The notes below the pieces were generated by a model, which searched no databases, had not been told where the DNA came from, and saw only the letters and a list, made by a program, of their open reading frames with translations. Of a stretch of 47,769 nt of DNA, positions 9,801 to 18,856 are shown one piece after another. This DNA is from Bacteroidota bacterium (GTDB lineage Bacteria > Bacteroidota > Bacteroidia > Flavobacteriales > Flavobacteriaceae): positions 1 to 47,769 of the forward strand of contig JAJRRO010000021.1 of NCBI GenBank assembly GCA_024279425.1, given 5' to 3'. The position numbers and the translations under genes are program-made. Each line of letters starts with the position of its first letter. The stretch's first letter is position 1.

Positions 9801-12053
9801 CTCCTTGTCAATTATATCAAAAGCATGCGCTTTTATTATTTCATTGTGAGTGCGTTTAGTTAATCTTTCATACTGATTATTCCATCTAAATAATTTTCCA
9901 GTTTTATCACATATAAAAAAGATTCCTGGCATACTGTTAATTGTCTGCTCCGATAATTCTTTTTCTTCTGAAAACCTTTTCAAAGCATTTTCTGCCCTTG
10001 TCTTTTCGGAATTGGCGTCCTGCATAATGTTTAAAGCAGCTTTTTTAGATTTACTTAATTCTTTAATAGAAAGCTCTAATTCTTCCGAGCGTTGTTTTAG
10101 AATTTCTTCGGTTTTTTTTCTTAGTGTTATATCTTCAATAACAACAATGCGACCTTTAATGGTTCCTGATTTATCTTTAAGATTAGAAACCTTGACCTTG
10201 GCCCAAATTAAGTCACCATTTTTTTTGATATACCGCTTTTCTACTGTAAATCTACTAGACTCTCCTTTGTTTATATTTGCAACCTTTTCTATTGATTGTT
10301 GAATGTCATCGGGATGCGTTATGTACTCAATATTCAAGTTCATTAATTCTTCTCTAGAATATCCTAATAAAGCGCAAAAGGCCTCATTCATTTTATTTAT
10401 CCTAGAATCTAAATCAATAATAATAGTGGCTACCGGAGTCTGATTAAAAGACCATTTTAATGTTTCCTGAACTTCATGCAAGATTTTTTCTGTTTCTTTT
10501 TCCTTAGTGAGATCAGTAATCATTCCCATAAAAACTAACCTATTTTCAACATTAATTTCACTAATTCCCAAGCGCATAGGAAATAAGGATCCATCTTTTC
10601 TAACACCAGTTACTTCTCTACCTATACCAATAATTTTTGGTATTTTTGTTTCTAGGTAATTAAGCACATACTTATCGTGATGTTTACGATCATTTTTGTT
10701 GGTAAGCATTGATACATTTTTGCCAATTACTTCATCTGGTGTATATCCGAAAATTTGGGTTGCTGTTTGGTTAAAGATTTCAATAAACCCTTTTGTATTA
10801 ATTATTACAATACCGTCAATAGCATTGTTTAATAAGGAACGAAAATATCTCTCCTTATGTTCGATTACTTTGATATGCTTCAGATTATTTTTTAAATTAA
10901 AATAACCGATAACTAACATTAGAAAAACAGTTATCGACAATAAGCCAACGGTGAGAAATCTGGTATCCATATAGGGCTTCAAAACGTCATCTTCATCAAT
11001 CTCAGTAATAAAACCAATATCCAGATCATCATCCCAGTGCCATGCACCTAATACTTTTACACCTCTGTAATCGCGATACGAAATTTTGCTAAAACCTGTC
11101 TTCTCTTTTAGCATTTGTTCTAGAGCATAGGTAAATGGCAATTCTTTTTGTGTTCGTATAGGATTTGTGGATTCTAACAACTTAACTCCTGGGTCCCTTA
11201 TTTCTACGTTCAACATACTATATTCTCCACGCTCTAAAAGGCCTATTTTATATAAATGATCTCGAAAACGACTTTCAGTTAATAGCTTCCCATCTTTACT
11301 AACAATATAAGTTTCTCCTGAAGTTCCAAGTTGCATACTTTGTGTCATTAAAGTAAAATCGGTTAAAGGATTAAGTCGTATACTTAGTGCGGCGATAACA
11401 CTTCCATCGGTATCTTTAATAGGGACAACCACGAACATGGTAGGGTAATTGACTACTATATTACCTTTTTTATCCCGCAAAGGGATATTTGAAGCCATTG
11501 GAGGAATAATCTGATTGTGGCCCTTTAATACCTTCTCCAAACGGTCTTTGTGTTCTATTGCTATTAAATTGACTGCACCTACATTTTCATTGCGCATAGA
11601 AGCAAGGCTAATAAAATTAGGGGCAATAATAAAAAACCCCACCGCATTGTGCTGATTTAGCCTTTCTTTAAAATATGTCCTAACAGCAACCAATTCTTTA
11701 GATTGTAATAAGAGGCTAGGCTCTCCTGATTTTTTTAATAGCTCTTTGGTATTTTGTGTCAAATTCGGGTCCTTGGCCCAAATGGTTGCATCATTAAAAA
11801 GGCCTTTTGCCCAAATATCCTTTATCTCAATCGTTGAAGAATTAAGTGCTGTATGGAGGATATTGATTGCGTTTGTGCGAGTTTTATCTTCGAATTGATT
11901 AAGCACAACACTTAATATTACAGAGATTATTACAACAAAAATCGGAAAAGAAAGAAGCCATATAACGGCCTTTCTTTTTTGGTTATTAGTATTACTGGTT
12001 ATACTCTTAAACAGGCTATTTATAAAATTAGTCATTTTAAGGAATATTCTCAT
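6885..12053 (-). CDS. Giant membrane hybrid histidine kinase (Cache-PASx5-GAF-HisKA-HATPase-REC)
   Basis: At 1722 residues this is the longest gene in the window. Transmembrane segments near 29-51 and 368-388 enclose a periplasmic Cache-type sensor (about 52-365). About five PAS domains follow (roughly 405-1060, with HPDD and DIT motifs), then a GAF domain (about 1085-1225). HisKA has its His near 1253 in NMSHEIRTPMNA, the HATPase runs about 1350-1470 (NNAIKFTN, GTGLGLAI), and the receiver has its Asp near 1546 in LIFLDLRMPNMNG. The last ~90 residues resemble the helical tail of many hybrid kinases but have no obvious HPt His-x-x-Lys-Gly motif. It overlaps the next gene by 11 nt and lies 40 nt after the REC-PAS gene. 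The Cache domain implies sensing of a small extracellular ligand, which is not identifiable here. Confidence 0.93.
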   Translation of the reverse strand: MRIFLKMTNFINSLFKSITSNTNNQKRKAVIWLLSFPIFVVIISVILSVVLNQFEDKTRTNAINILHTALNSSTIEIKDIWAKGLFNDATIWAKDPNLTQNTKELLKKSGEPSLLLQSKELVAVRTYFKERLNQHNAVGFFIIAPNFISLASMRNENVGAVNLIAIEHKDRLEKVLKGHNQIIPPMASNIPLRDKKGNIVVNYPTMFVVVPIKDTDGSVIAALSIRLNPLTDFTLMTQSMQLGTSGETYIVSKDGKLLTESRFRDHLYKIGLLERGEYSMLNVEIRDPGVKLLESTNPIRTQKELPFTYALEQMLKEKTGFSKISYRDYRGVKVLGAWHWDDDLDIGFITEIDEDDVLKPYMDTRFLTVGLLSITVFLMLVIGYFNLKNNLKHIKVIEHKERYFRSLLNNAIDGIVIINTKGFIEIFNQTATQIFGYTPDEVIGKNVSMLTNKNDRKHHDKYVLNYLETKIPKIIGIGREVTGVRKDGSLFPMRLGISEINVENRLVFMGMITDLTKEKETEKILHEVQETLKWSFNQTPVATIIIDLDSRINKMNEAFCALLGYSREELMNLNIEYITHPDDIQQSIEKVANINKGESSRFTVEKRYIKKNGDLIWAKVKVSNLKDKSGTIKGRIVVIEDITLRKKTEEILKQRSEELELSIKELSKSKKAALNIMQDANSEKTRAENALKRFSEEKELSEQTINSMPGIFFICDKTGKLFRWNNQYERLTKRTHNEIIKAHAFDIIDKEDRALAINSFTNITKAINVELKIKSTKGVTPYLFTIMPTEISGKEYRIGTGINISELKNTEISLQRSEARLNYLISSNPVAIYTSKTVGDFGITFVGANVKQLFDYPPNKFTDNSEFWINNVHPDDKQKFLEEIPELFKHGFHIIEYRFKHRSGSYLWVHDEMRLIYNDDGTVREIIGYWANINDRKKTEEEIKKLNHAIEQSLTTIVITDKAGVIEYVNPAFTTSSGYSFDEGIGHPSSILKSGKHGKEFYENLWKTILSGKTWRGDIINKKKSGEEYWESTSISPIFNDKDEITHFVAVKEDITERKLLENELIKSKEQVEALYHVSKELSSTLSLKEVLSLVLSELKNVLSFDSGTVQVLKGDYFEIVAVSGFLSPEKVLHKSFRLDSDIFSKIEKDQKKTIIIKDTRSHHLFKDLSQTKSIRSTMAVPLIIDDNHIGRITLDKNKVDYFNLEHSQQVTAFASNAAIAVKNARLFEESEKSKIEANNANKAKSNFLANMSHEIRTPMNAILGFSEILSKHIKDQTQLQYIESIRSSGNTLLTLINDILDLSKIESGKFDFNYEAINVKTLVQEVVNMFTVKAIEKGLELNMVINKNLPRVLFIDELRIKQILINLINNAIKFTNQGSIEVAVTFLNNTGKSLNLILKIKDTGIGIPKKDHKRIFQAFDQMDMMDNKNYEGTGLGLAITQQFVKLMNGKIELTSKKGEGSTFTITLEKVNIGKEDIKAEEKIEFDSNLIEFEKSTVLIVDDIKTNRDLLKEYIKGYGINIVEAENGQEALIAIKKHNPDLIFLDLRMPNMNGVETNDAIKKTPEWSHIPIVAFTASVFDKDERKALDQGFNDFIRKPVSATALLNTLKRYIKYSIVADSKETISNIIFKPIANLEDLILEIEKKVMPLWEDIKIVRQKKKVLLLANVLLEIGKKYKVAPLINYGEDLHMACKLFNITKEKELIQQFPHFIENLNSQHNGK

Positions 12054-12093
12054 TTTGCAATTTTAGCTATGCGAGTTGAAAATTTATTTCTAA

Positions 12094-14607
12094 CTAATTA
12101 TTGTCTTTCCATAATTCAATATAAGGTGGTTTTTTGCCTAATTTTATAGAAAGTTTATTAACTTCTTCTTTCATTTCTATAATTCGCAATTCCCTGTCTA
12201 TCATCGCCTTATTGAAAATTTCTAGTTCAGTTGTTTTTTCTAAAAGCTCAGCTTCTGCTTTTTTACGTATAGAAATGTCTATTGCAGTACCGGCAACATA
12301 TTGTTGATTATCAATAATAATTTTAACTCCTGAGAAAAAATAAGGGATTTCTTCACCGCTCTTTGTCAAAAGCACTATTTCTAAGTTAATTTCTCCTTTT
12401 TCTTCTAATTGTATTATTTCTTTTATGATATTTTTTTTCGAAGTTTTGGAAAAGAAATCAAAGGCAGTCATATCTTTATATTCCTTGCCTGAATATCCTG
12501 TCACCTCTTCATGATTTTTATTCCATCTAATGTGATTTCCTTTCATGTCAATAAGTGAAAATATTCCGGGAAGACTATTGACAATATTGTTTGAGAAATC
12601 TTTTTCTAGTGTAAGTTCTTCAGTTCTGTTTTTAACCAGTTGCTCAAGGTTTTGATTGAGGTTCTTTATTTTTTCTTCAACCTGCTTGCTCTCGGTAATA
12701 TCTACATGAGTACCAACTATCCTTATTACTTCTCCAGATTTAGAGCGAATACCAAATGCTCTGGAAAGAATATTCAGGAAGTTACCATCTTTGTGCTTCA
12801 TTCTAAATTCAATTTCAAACTTTTTCACTAACTTTTTCTTGAAATTGTCTATATTTTGTAGGGCGGTCTGAAGATCGTCTGGATGAATTAAATTTGTCCA
12901 AGAGTCAAAGTTGTTTTCAATTTCGGAATATTTATATCCCAACATGCTTTTCCAACGCGGTGAAAAGTAAACCTCATTAGTTTCGACATTCCAATCCCAC
13001 AGGCCATCACTAGCACCTTCCATAGCCAGTTTAAACCGCTCTTCACTTATTATAAGTTTTTTCTGTATCTGCTTTTTATTAGTTATATCTAGAAATGCAA
13101 CTAGTATGGCTGGTTTATCTTGAAAATCAATTTTCGCCGCAGTAACAACTACATCTTTAATTTTACCAGATTTGGAAACCACTTTTATTTCATATTGAGA
13201 ATCAACAGGTTTGTCTTCAAGACGATCTCGATAGTTTTTAGTAACTAAATCGATATTATCTGGATGGATATATTCTGTAGCAGCTAAATTGTAAAGCTCA
13301 TTTTTAGTGTATTCAAGTAATGTTCCACATTCATTATTGGCGTAATGTATTTTCTCGCCTTGTATTAGTAAAACACTAATTTTGAGAGATTCCGTAAATG
13401 ATTTGAATTTTTCTTCACTTCTCTTAAGGGCTATCTCGGCTTCTTTTTGTTGGGTTATATCCTGAATAGTTCCAGTAGAATGAAATGGTTTTCCTTGTTT
13501 ATCGTACTCGGTTATACATTTTTCATTGACATATTTAATTTGCCCATCAGGTAGTTTTAAACGGTAATTGATATTAAGGGGTTGTTTTGTTTCTAGTGAA
13601 TCGTAATGAGATCTACGGGTACTATCACGATCATCCGGATGTACCCTGTTATAAAAAAAATCCGAAGTCTCCTCACTATCTCTTGGAGTAATACCAAAGA
13701 TTCTATACATTTCATCAGACCAAAGAAATTTCTTAGTATTAGTTTTGTAAGTCCAATGTCCAATAAGTGCTATCCGTTGGGCTTCTTTAAGTTTAGATTC
13801 ACTTTCATTGAGTTTGTTTTCGGCATTTAATCTTGCAGAAATATCTCTCATAAAAGCATGATAATAATATCCCGCACCCATCTTTTGCCTAGAGAGGGAA
13901 GTTTCTATGGGTATTTGTTTCCCTTTTGAGGTCCGCCCTGATACTTTAAAAGTTCTTCCATAGTTTATTAGGGGTTCTTTATCGTTTTTAAATGATTTGA
14001 TATATTTAGATTGGATAGTTTTTTCAACTTCTGGTATTAACATATTTAGAGGATTGCCTAATAACCCACCAGATTTATAATCAAACAGCTTCTCTGCCGC
14101 TTGGTTGGCCATTAATATTTTTTTATTATCATCGGCAGTAATAATAGCATCCATGGCAGTATCCATCATTTTCTCCAACATCTCTTTGCGGAATACCAGT
14201 TCGTCTTTAAGGTTTTCTTTATCGGTTTCTAAATCGTAAGTTTCAAGTGCCTTTTTTAGTACGGCCTTAAAATTTTCATAGTTATAGGGCTTATTAGTAT
14301 ACCACCAGAGGATTTCTTCATTAATGGCTTCTTTTAAAACGATATTATCGGTATAGGCTGTTAAAATGATACGCTTAACTTTTGGGTATTTATTTTTAAC
14401 TTCTTTTAAAAATTCTATTCCAGTTACCTCTGGCATTCGTTGGTCTGAAACAATCACTTTGATTTTCCTTTTAGCCAGAATTTTTAAACCTTCTTTAGCA
14501 GAACTAGATTTAATTACATCGAAATCCCTTTGAAAGTTATTTTCAAAAGCTCTTAAATTAATTTCATCATCATCCACATAAAGTATGTTATAGTTGTTAT
14601 CAGGCAT
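12094..14607 (-). CDS. REC-PASx5 protein without kinase or output domain
   Basis: The 837-residue protein has an N-terminal receiver (ILYVDDDEINLRAF, Asp near 53 in VIVSDQRMPEVTG, Lys in YTNKPYN). About five PAS/PAC domains follow: they contain the motifs IHPDD, DITQQKEAE and DITESKQVEE, and several lie downstream of coiled-coil linkers. It ends in a coiled coil (MIDRELRIIEMKEEVNKL) that normally leads into a HisKA domain, but here the gene stops after a few more residues. No His-box, HATPase, GGDEF or HTH is present. It may be a scaffold or an inhibitor for the neighbouring kinases, or a sensor that lost its catalytic half. The start overlaps the upstream receiver gene by 8 nt. Confidence 0.9.
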   Translation of the reverse strand: MPDNNYNILYVDDDEINLRAFENNFQRDFDVIKSSSAKEGLKILAKRKIKVIVSDQRMPEVTGIEFLKEVKNKYPKVKRIILTAYTDNIVLKEAINEEILWWYTNKPYNYENFKAVLKKALETYDLETDKENLKDELVFRKEMLEKMMDTAMDAIITADDNKKILMANQAAEKLFDYKSGGLLGNPLNMLIPEVEKTIQSKYIKSFKNDKEPLINYGRTFKVSGRTSKGKQIPIETSLSRQKMGAGYYYHAFMRDISARLNAENKLNESESKLKEAQRIALIGHWTYKTNTKKFLWSDEMYRIFGITPRDSEETSDFFYNRVHPDDRDSTRRSHYDSLETKQPLNINYRLKLPDGQIKYVNEKCITEYDKQGKPFHSTGTIQDITQQKEAEIALKRSEEKFKSFTESLKISVLLIQGEKIHYANNECGTLLEYTKNELYNLAATEYIHPDNIDLVTKNYRDRLEDKPVDSQYEIKVVSKSGKIKDVVVTAAKIDFQDKPAILVAFLDITNKKQIQKKLIISEERFKLAMEGASDGLWDWNVETNEVYFSPRWKSMLGYKYSEIENNFDSWTNLIHPDDLQTALQNIDNFKKKLVKKFEIEFRMKHKDGNFLNILSRAFGIRSKSGEVIRIVGTHVDITESKQVEEKIKNLNQNLEQLVKNRTEELTLEKDFSNNIVNSLPGIFSLIDMKGNHIRWNKNHEEVTGYSGKEYKDMTAFDFFSKTSKKNIIKEIIQLEEKGEINLEIVLLTKSGEEIPYFFSGVKIIIDNQQYVAGTAIDISIRKKAEAELLEKTTELEIFNKAMIDRELRIIEMKEEVNKLSIKLGKKPPYIELWKDNN

Positions 14608-14987
14608 AATTTCCCTTTTTCATTGATTCATAAATAATTTGACGTAAACTAACTTCTTCCCAAGGATTAGAAATGAATTTATAGAGATTATATTTTGAAT
14701 ATGTTTCTTCAATTTCCTTTGAATGGCTAAAACCAGAAAGTATTAATCTAGCAGGGGGTAAATGTGGAAATTGTTCTTTTATTATTTTCAGCAATTCAAC
14801 ACCTGACATTTCTGGCATATGCTGATCAGTTATCACAACATCTATATTTTCGTATTCAAGAGTTTTAAGACCTTCCTTTCCGGAAGTTGCTGTGTAAAGT
14901 TTAAACTCTATTAATAGTTAATTTAAAAAGTCTAAGGTTAATCTCTTCATCATCAACATATAAAATTTGCACTTTATTTTGTTTCAT
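14600..14987 (-). pseudogene. Stand-alone receiver, frameshifted
   Basis: ATG at 14985-14987 opens a receiver (QILYVDDEEINLRLF) that stops after about 30 codons at a TAA inside the repeat-like AGAGTTTAAAC around 14890-14900. In the next frame the domain continues as KLYTATSGKEGL, then the acceptor site VITDQHMPEMSG and a degenerate Lys region (FISNPWEE), to the stop at 14600. One or two missing bases would restore a complete ~128-residue receiver. It starts 8 nt after the Reg_prop kinase and overlaps the next gene by 8 nt. Either it is freshly inactivated or this is a sequence error. The downstream part could restart at an internal codon but would lack the acidic pocket. Confidence 0.75.
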
Positions 14988-14995
14988 TTGTACAA

Positions 14996-17900
14996 CTATT
15001 TAATGTTAGTTGGTATTTTCATTACAAATTCAGTTCCTTTACCCGCTTCACTTTCAACTTCAATCCTCCCTTTATGTTTTTTAATTATGCCTTGGCAAAT
15101 GGACAAACCCAACCCCGTTCCTTTTCCTTCGGTTTTTGTGCTAAAGAACGGGTCGAAGATTTTAGCGATAATATCCTCAGGTATTCCTTTACCTGTATCA
15201 CGAATTGAAATTATTAGTTCGCCGTTTTTCGACTGGGTATCTATGGATATAGTTCCTTTGTTGTCGATGCTATCCATGGCATTGTCCAACAAGTTAACAA
15301 ATACCTGGTTAAGCTGCCCCGGAAAGCAATTGATTTTCTTAATGTGGCTTTTATAATTTTTGATAATCTCTATTTTGTGTTTGTGTTTATCGGTTAACAA
15401 TAAAAGGGCAGAATCTATACTTTCATGTACGTCTGCCCGCTGTAGTTGCTCATCTTCAGAACGGGAATATAGCATGAGGCCCCTTATTATTATATTGGTT
15501 CTTTTAACCCCTTCATTGATATCTTCTATTGTTTGAGGTATGGTCCGAAGGATATCATCGAAGTAATGCTTTTCCTTTAATTCATTCATGACTTTGGCTT
15601 TTTCTATTAATTGTTCACCTTCTTCAGGAATGTCTTTACACACATTAATTATAGTTATGAGGTCTTTGAAATCCCTATCTAAATTATTAACGCCTACAGA
15701 GATGAAATTGATAGGATTGTTGATTTCGTGGGCAATACCGGCCGTAAGCACTCCCAAAGATGCCATTTTTTCGGATTCCACAAGTTGTGTTTGGGTTTGT
15801 TGGAGTTCCTTAAAGGTGGATTCGATTTCCTCCTTTTGCGCTACTACGGTAGCCGTCCGCTCAACAACTCTTGACCCAAGTGTCCTTTTTTGCCTTTCAA
15901 TTGATCGGGTTCTAAATTTTACAAAACTTATCAATAAGAATATACCCGCAATCACATAACCAATTCTTGCCCACCAGGTATGCCACCATGGTGGTAATAC
16001 AATAATTCTTACACTTGCACCTTCATTATTCCAGGTGCCATCATTATTTGAGCCCTGTACTTTAAAAACATACTCTCCGGGAGATAGATTTGTATAGGTT
16101 GCGGTACGGTCCTCTGCCGATTTATAATTCCAGTTTTTATCAAAATTTTCTAGGATATATTTATATCTATTATTTTTCGGCGAAACATAATCAAGTGCTG
16201 AAAACTCAAATGAAAACACATAATCTCTGTGAGTAAGAATTATTTCTTTGGTAATTGTTATGTGTTTTTTAAGTGGTGAATCAGCACCAATCTCTACCGA
16301 TTTATTAAACAACTGAAAGTTGGTAATAACAATTGAAGGAATGTGTTCATTTGTTTGAATGTCTTCCGGATAAAACTTAATAAAACCATTGGGACTGCCA
16401 AAATACATTTCTCCGTTACTACCTTTGAGGCTACTCCTTAAATTAATATGATTATTTAAAAGCCCATCTTGTTTTCCATAATTTTGAATCGTTTCTGTAT
16501 CAGGGTTGAATTTTGACAAACCATTAAAAGTTCCAATCCATAGGTTACCTTTGGCATCCTCCAAAATATTTCCAACCATATCACTGGGTAAACCATCTTT
16601 CGTGTTATATGTTTTGAAAGACTGTTTTTTATAATCATAAAGGCTAAGGCCACCAGGTGTCCCAAACCATAATCGTTCTTTGCTGTCCTCAAAGATTGTT
16701 TGTACTGTATTATTTGGTAGGCTGTAAGGATCATCTTTTTTATTCTTGAATATTTTGAACTTTTTATTATCCCTGTCAAATAAATTTAAACCATCGATTG
16801 TACCTACCCATAGGTTTTCTTTGTTGTCTTCGAAAATAACCCATACCCTATCTGAGCTTAATGCGGTCGTATCCGTATTATCCAGATAAAAAGGTGTGAA
16901 ACTATCTTCTATTCTGTTATAAAAGTGCAGTCCGCAATCATGGGTGCCAATCCAAAGATTTTTCCTACTGTCTTCAAATATGGCATAGATATTCTGGTCA
17001 CATGATGAGCCTGGGTCATTTGCATAAAAAAGATATCTTTTAAATTTCTGACCCTTCCTATCAAAACGGTTTACTCCCCCCCCCCAAGTACCTACCCATA
17101 AATAACCATAACTGTCTTCCCCGAAGGATAAAACTGCATTACTGCTTAAACTGTTTGGATTCTCCGGTTCATGAATAAAATGTCTGAAAGTATTTTTTTC
17201 TTTATTGAATAAGTTTAATCCCCCATGGTCAACCCCAATCCAGACTTCACTGTCCTTATCTTCATAAAATGCTAGAATCGATTTTTCTAATAACCCAGCT
17301 GAATTACCCTTTACATACTCAAAATGTTTAAAAGAATTGTAATGCGTATCAAATATATTAATACCGCCCCAATGTGTCCCTACCCATAAAAGCCCTGACC
17401 TGTCCTGGTAAATACTCCAAATCTGGTTATCACTTAAGCTTGTATCAAAAAGACCTTGCTTAAAATGAATAAATGCGTTATTTTCCCTATCAAATAAATC
17501 TAAGCCAGAATTAGTTCCAACCCATACCCTGTTTAGGTCATCTGTATAGACAATACCGATAGCTTTTTCACTTAAACTTTGGGGGATTGAGTCATTATGT
17601 ATGTAATGTTCAAAAATAACCTGTTCGTTATTCAGGTCAATCCGGTCTAATCCACTGTTGGTAGGTACCCAAAGGTATCCCTCATTGTCTTCCGAAATGT
17701 GCCAAAGAAAATTATCGTTTATACTGTTTTTGTCATGTGGGTCAAATTTGTAATGGGTAAACTTTTCTGTTTTTCTATTAAATAGGTTTAAACCACCGCC
17801 ATGAGTTGCTATCCAAAAGTTACCCTTACTATCTTCACAAATACTTATGACATAATTATTACTCAAACTATTTGCGTCATTTTCATCATAAAGGAGACGT

Positions 17901-18388
17901 GTAAAGTTATTTTTCTCCCGATCAAAAAGATTCAACCCAGCCCTAGTGCCTATCCATAACCTGTTATCATTATCTTCATATATTGCCCTTATTATATTGT
18001 GACTTAGGCTGTTTGGGTCATTTTCGTCATACTTGTAAGTTATAAAACTATCCGTTTCCCTTATATACTTGTTAAGGCCACCACCTCTGGTGCCAATCCA
18101 AAGGTTTTTGTTACTATCTTCAAATATCACCCATATCTCATTATTGCTTAAGGATTTTGGATTCTCCGGATCATTTCGGTATGTAGTAAATTTATAGCCG
18201 TCATATTTACATAAACCATCAACTGTCCCAATCCACATAAAACCCATTGAATCCTGGGTAATGAATGAAACAGATAAATTTGAAAGGCCATCTTCCGTTG
18301 AAATATGTTTAAATTTTATTTGGCCATTTTGCGCTGATAACGATAATGAAATAAGAAACAAAAAACTTATTTTAATAATTATGTTCAT
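14996..18388 (-). CDS. Reg_prop/Y_Y_Y two-component sensor histidine kinase
   Basis: The 1130-residue protein has a signal peptide (residues 1-19, ending SLSAQ). Two periplasmic beta-propellers follow, built of a dozen or more Reg_prop repeats with the motif DGLSNLSV / GFMWIGT (about 25-710). Then come a Y_Y_Y domain (about 720-790), one membrane helix near 810-830 (IGYVIAGIFLLISF), a coiled coil, HisKA with its His near 886 in AGIAHEINNPINFI, and a HATPase with NLLDNAMDSI and GTGLGLSI. It resembles the hybrid sensors that detect glycan fragments but lacks the C-terminal receiver and AraC domain. Phosphate must therefore go to a separate receiver, probably one encoded next to it. It is the first gene of the leftward operon and contains a G10 tract (17076-17085). 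Confidence 0.92.
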   Translation of the reverse strand: MNIIIKISFLFLISLSLSAQNGQIKFKHISTEDGLSNLSVSFITQDSMGFMWIGTVDGLCKYDGYKFTTYRNDPENPKSLSNNEIWVIFEDSNKNLWIGTRGGGLNKYIRETDSFITYKYDENDPNSLSHNIIRAIYEDNDNRLWIGTRAGLNLFDREKNNFTRLLYDENDANSLSNNYVISICEDSKGNFWIATHGGGLNLFNRKTEKFTHYKFDPHDKNSINDNFLWHISEDNEGYLWVPTNSGLDRIDLNNEQVIFEHYIHNDSIPQSLSEKAIGIVYTDDLNRVWVGTNSGLDLFDRENNAFIHFKQGLFDTSLSDNQIWSIYQDRSGLLWVGTHWGGINIFDTHYNSFKHFEYVKGNSAGLLEKSILAFYEDKDSEVWIGVDHGGLNLFNKEKNTFRHFIHEPENPNSLSSNAVLSFGEDSYGYLWVGTWGGGVNRFDRKGQKFKRYLFYANDPGSSCDQNIYAIFEDSRKNLWIGTHDCGLHFYNRIEDSFTPFYLDNTDTTALSSDRVWVIFEDNKENLWVGTIDGLNLFDRDNKKFKIFKNKKDDPYSLPNNTVQTIFEDSKERLWFGTPGGLSLYDYKKQSFKTYNTKDGLPSDMVGNILEDAKGNLWIGTFNGLSKFNPDTETIQNYGKQDGLLNNHINLRSSLKGSNGEMYFGSPNGFIKFYPEDIQTNEHIPSIVITNFQLFNKSVEIGADSPLKKHITITKEIILTHRDYVFSFEFSALDYVSPKNNRYKYILENFDKNWNYKSAEDRTATYTNLSPGEYVFKVQGSNNDGTWNNEGASVRIIVLPPWWHTWWARIGYVIAGIFLLISFVKFRTRSIERQKRTLGSRVVERTATVVAQKEEIESTFKELQQTQTQLVESEKMASLGVLTAGIAHEINNPINFISVGVNNLDRDFKDLITIINVCKDIPEEGEQLIEKAKVMNELKEKHYFDDILRTIPQTIEDINEGVKRTNIIIRGLMLYSRSEDEQLQRADVHESIDSALLLLTDKHKHKIEIIKNYKSHIKKINCFPGQLNQVFVNLLDNAMDSIDNKGTISIDTQSKNGELIISIRDTGKGIPEDIIAKIFDPFFSTKTEGKGTGLGLSICQGIIKKHKGRIEVESEAGKGTEFVMKIPTNIK
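17076..17085 (-). repeat. G10 homopolymer tract in the Reg_prop kinase gene
   Basis: Ten consecutive C on the + strand (G on the coding strand) encode the Gly run in GTWGGGVNRF, inside a propeller blade. The frame is currently on. Long G runs in coding sequence are prone to slippage, so this could switch the sensor on and off. It is also a place where sequencing errors occur. Confidence 0.45.
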
Positions 18389-18423
18389 GATTCTTGCTTA
18401 ATCTTCTTAAATATATTTTCATG

Positions 18424-18856
18424 CTTGTTCCTTCGCGAACTTCACTTTCAACTTCACTTCTCCCTTTATGTTTTTTAATTATGCCTTGCAAATGGACAAA
18501 CCCAACCCCGTTCCTTTTCCAACGGATTTTGTGGTAAAGAACAGATCGAAGATTTTAGCGATAATATCCTCTGGTATTTCTTTACCTGTATTATAAATTG
18601 AAATTATTAGTTGGCCGTTTTTCGACTGGGTATCTATGGATATAGTTCTTTTGTTGTAGATGCTATCCATGGCATTGTCCAACAAGTTAACAAATACCTG
18701 GTTAAGTTGCACCGGAAAGCAATTGATTTTCTTTATGTGGCTTTTTCTATTAATTGTTCACCTCCTTCAGGAATGTCATTAAGTACATTAATCATAGCTA
18801 TGAGATCTTTGAAATCCCTATCTAGATTATTAGTGCCTACAGAGATAAAATTGATA
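18424..18856 (-). pseudogene. Partial second copy of the Reg_prop kinase 3' end, internally deleted
   Basis: On the minus strand 18424-18741 repeats the HATPase part of the previous gene (QLNQVFVNLLDNAMDSI, EIPEDIIAKIFD, GKGTGLGLSIC), matching about 15025-15350. The region 18742-18850 matches 15595-15708. The intervening 250 bp present in the intact gene are missing. In the intact gene this stretch is bounded by the direct repeats TGGCTTTT at 15345 and 15595, so slippage or recombination between short repeats explains the deletion. It removes conserved kinase sequence and shifts the frame. The copy is then cut off by an IS3-type transposase fragment at about 18857. Confidence 0.85.
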
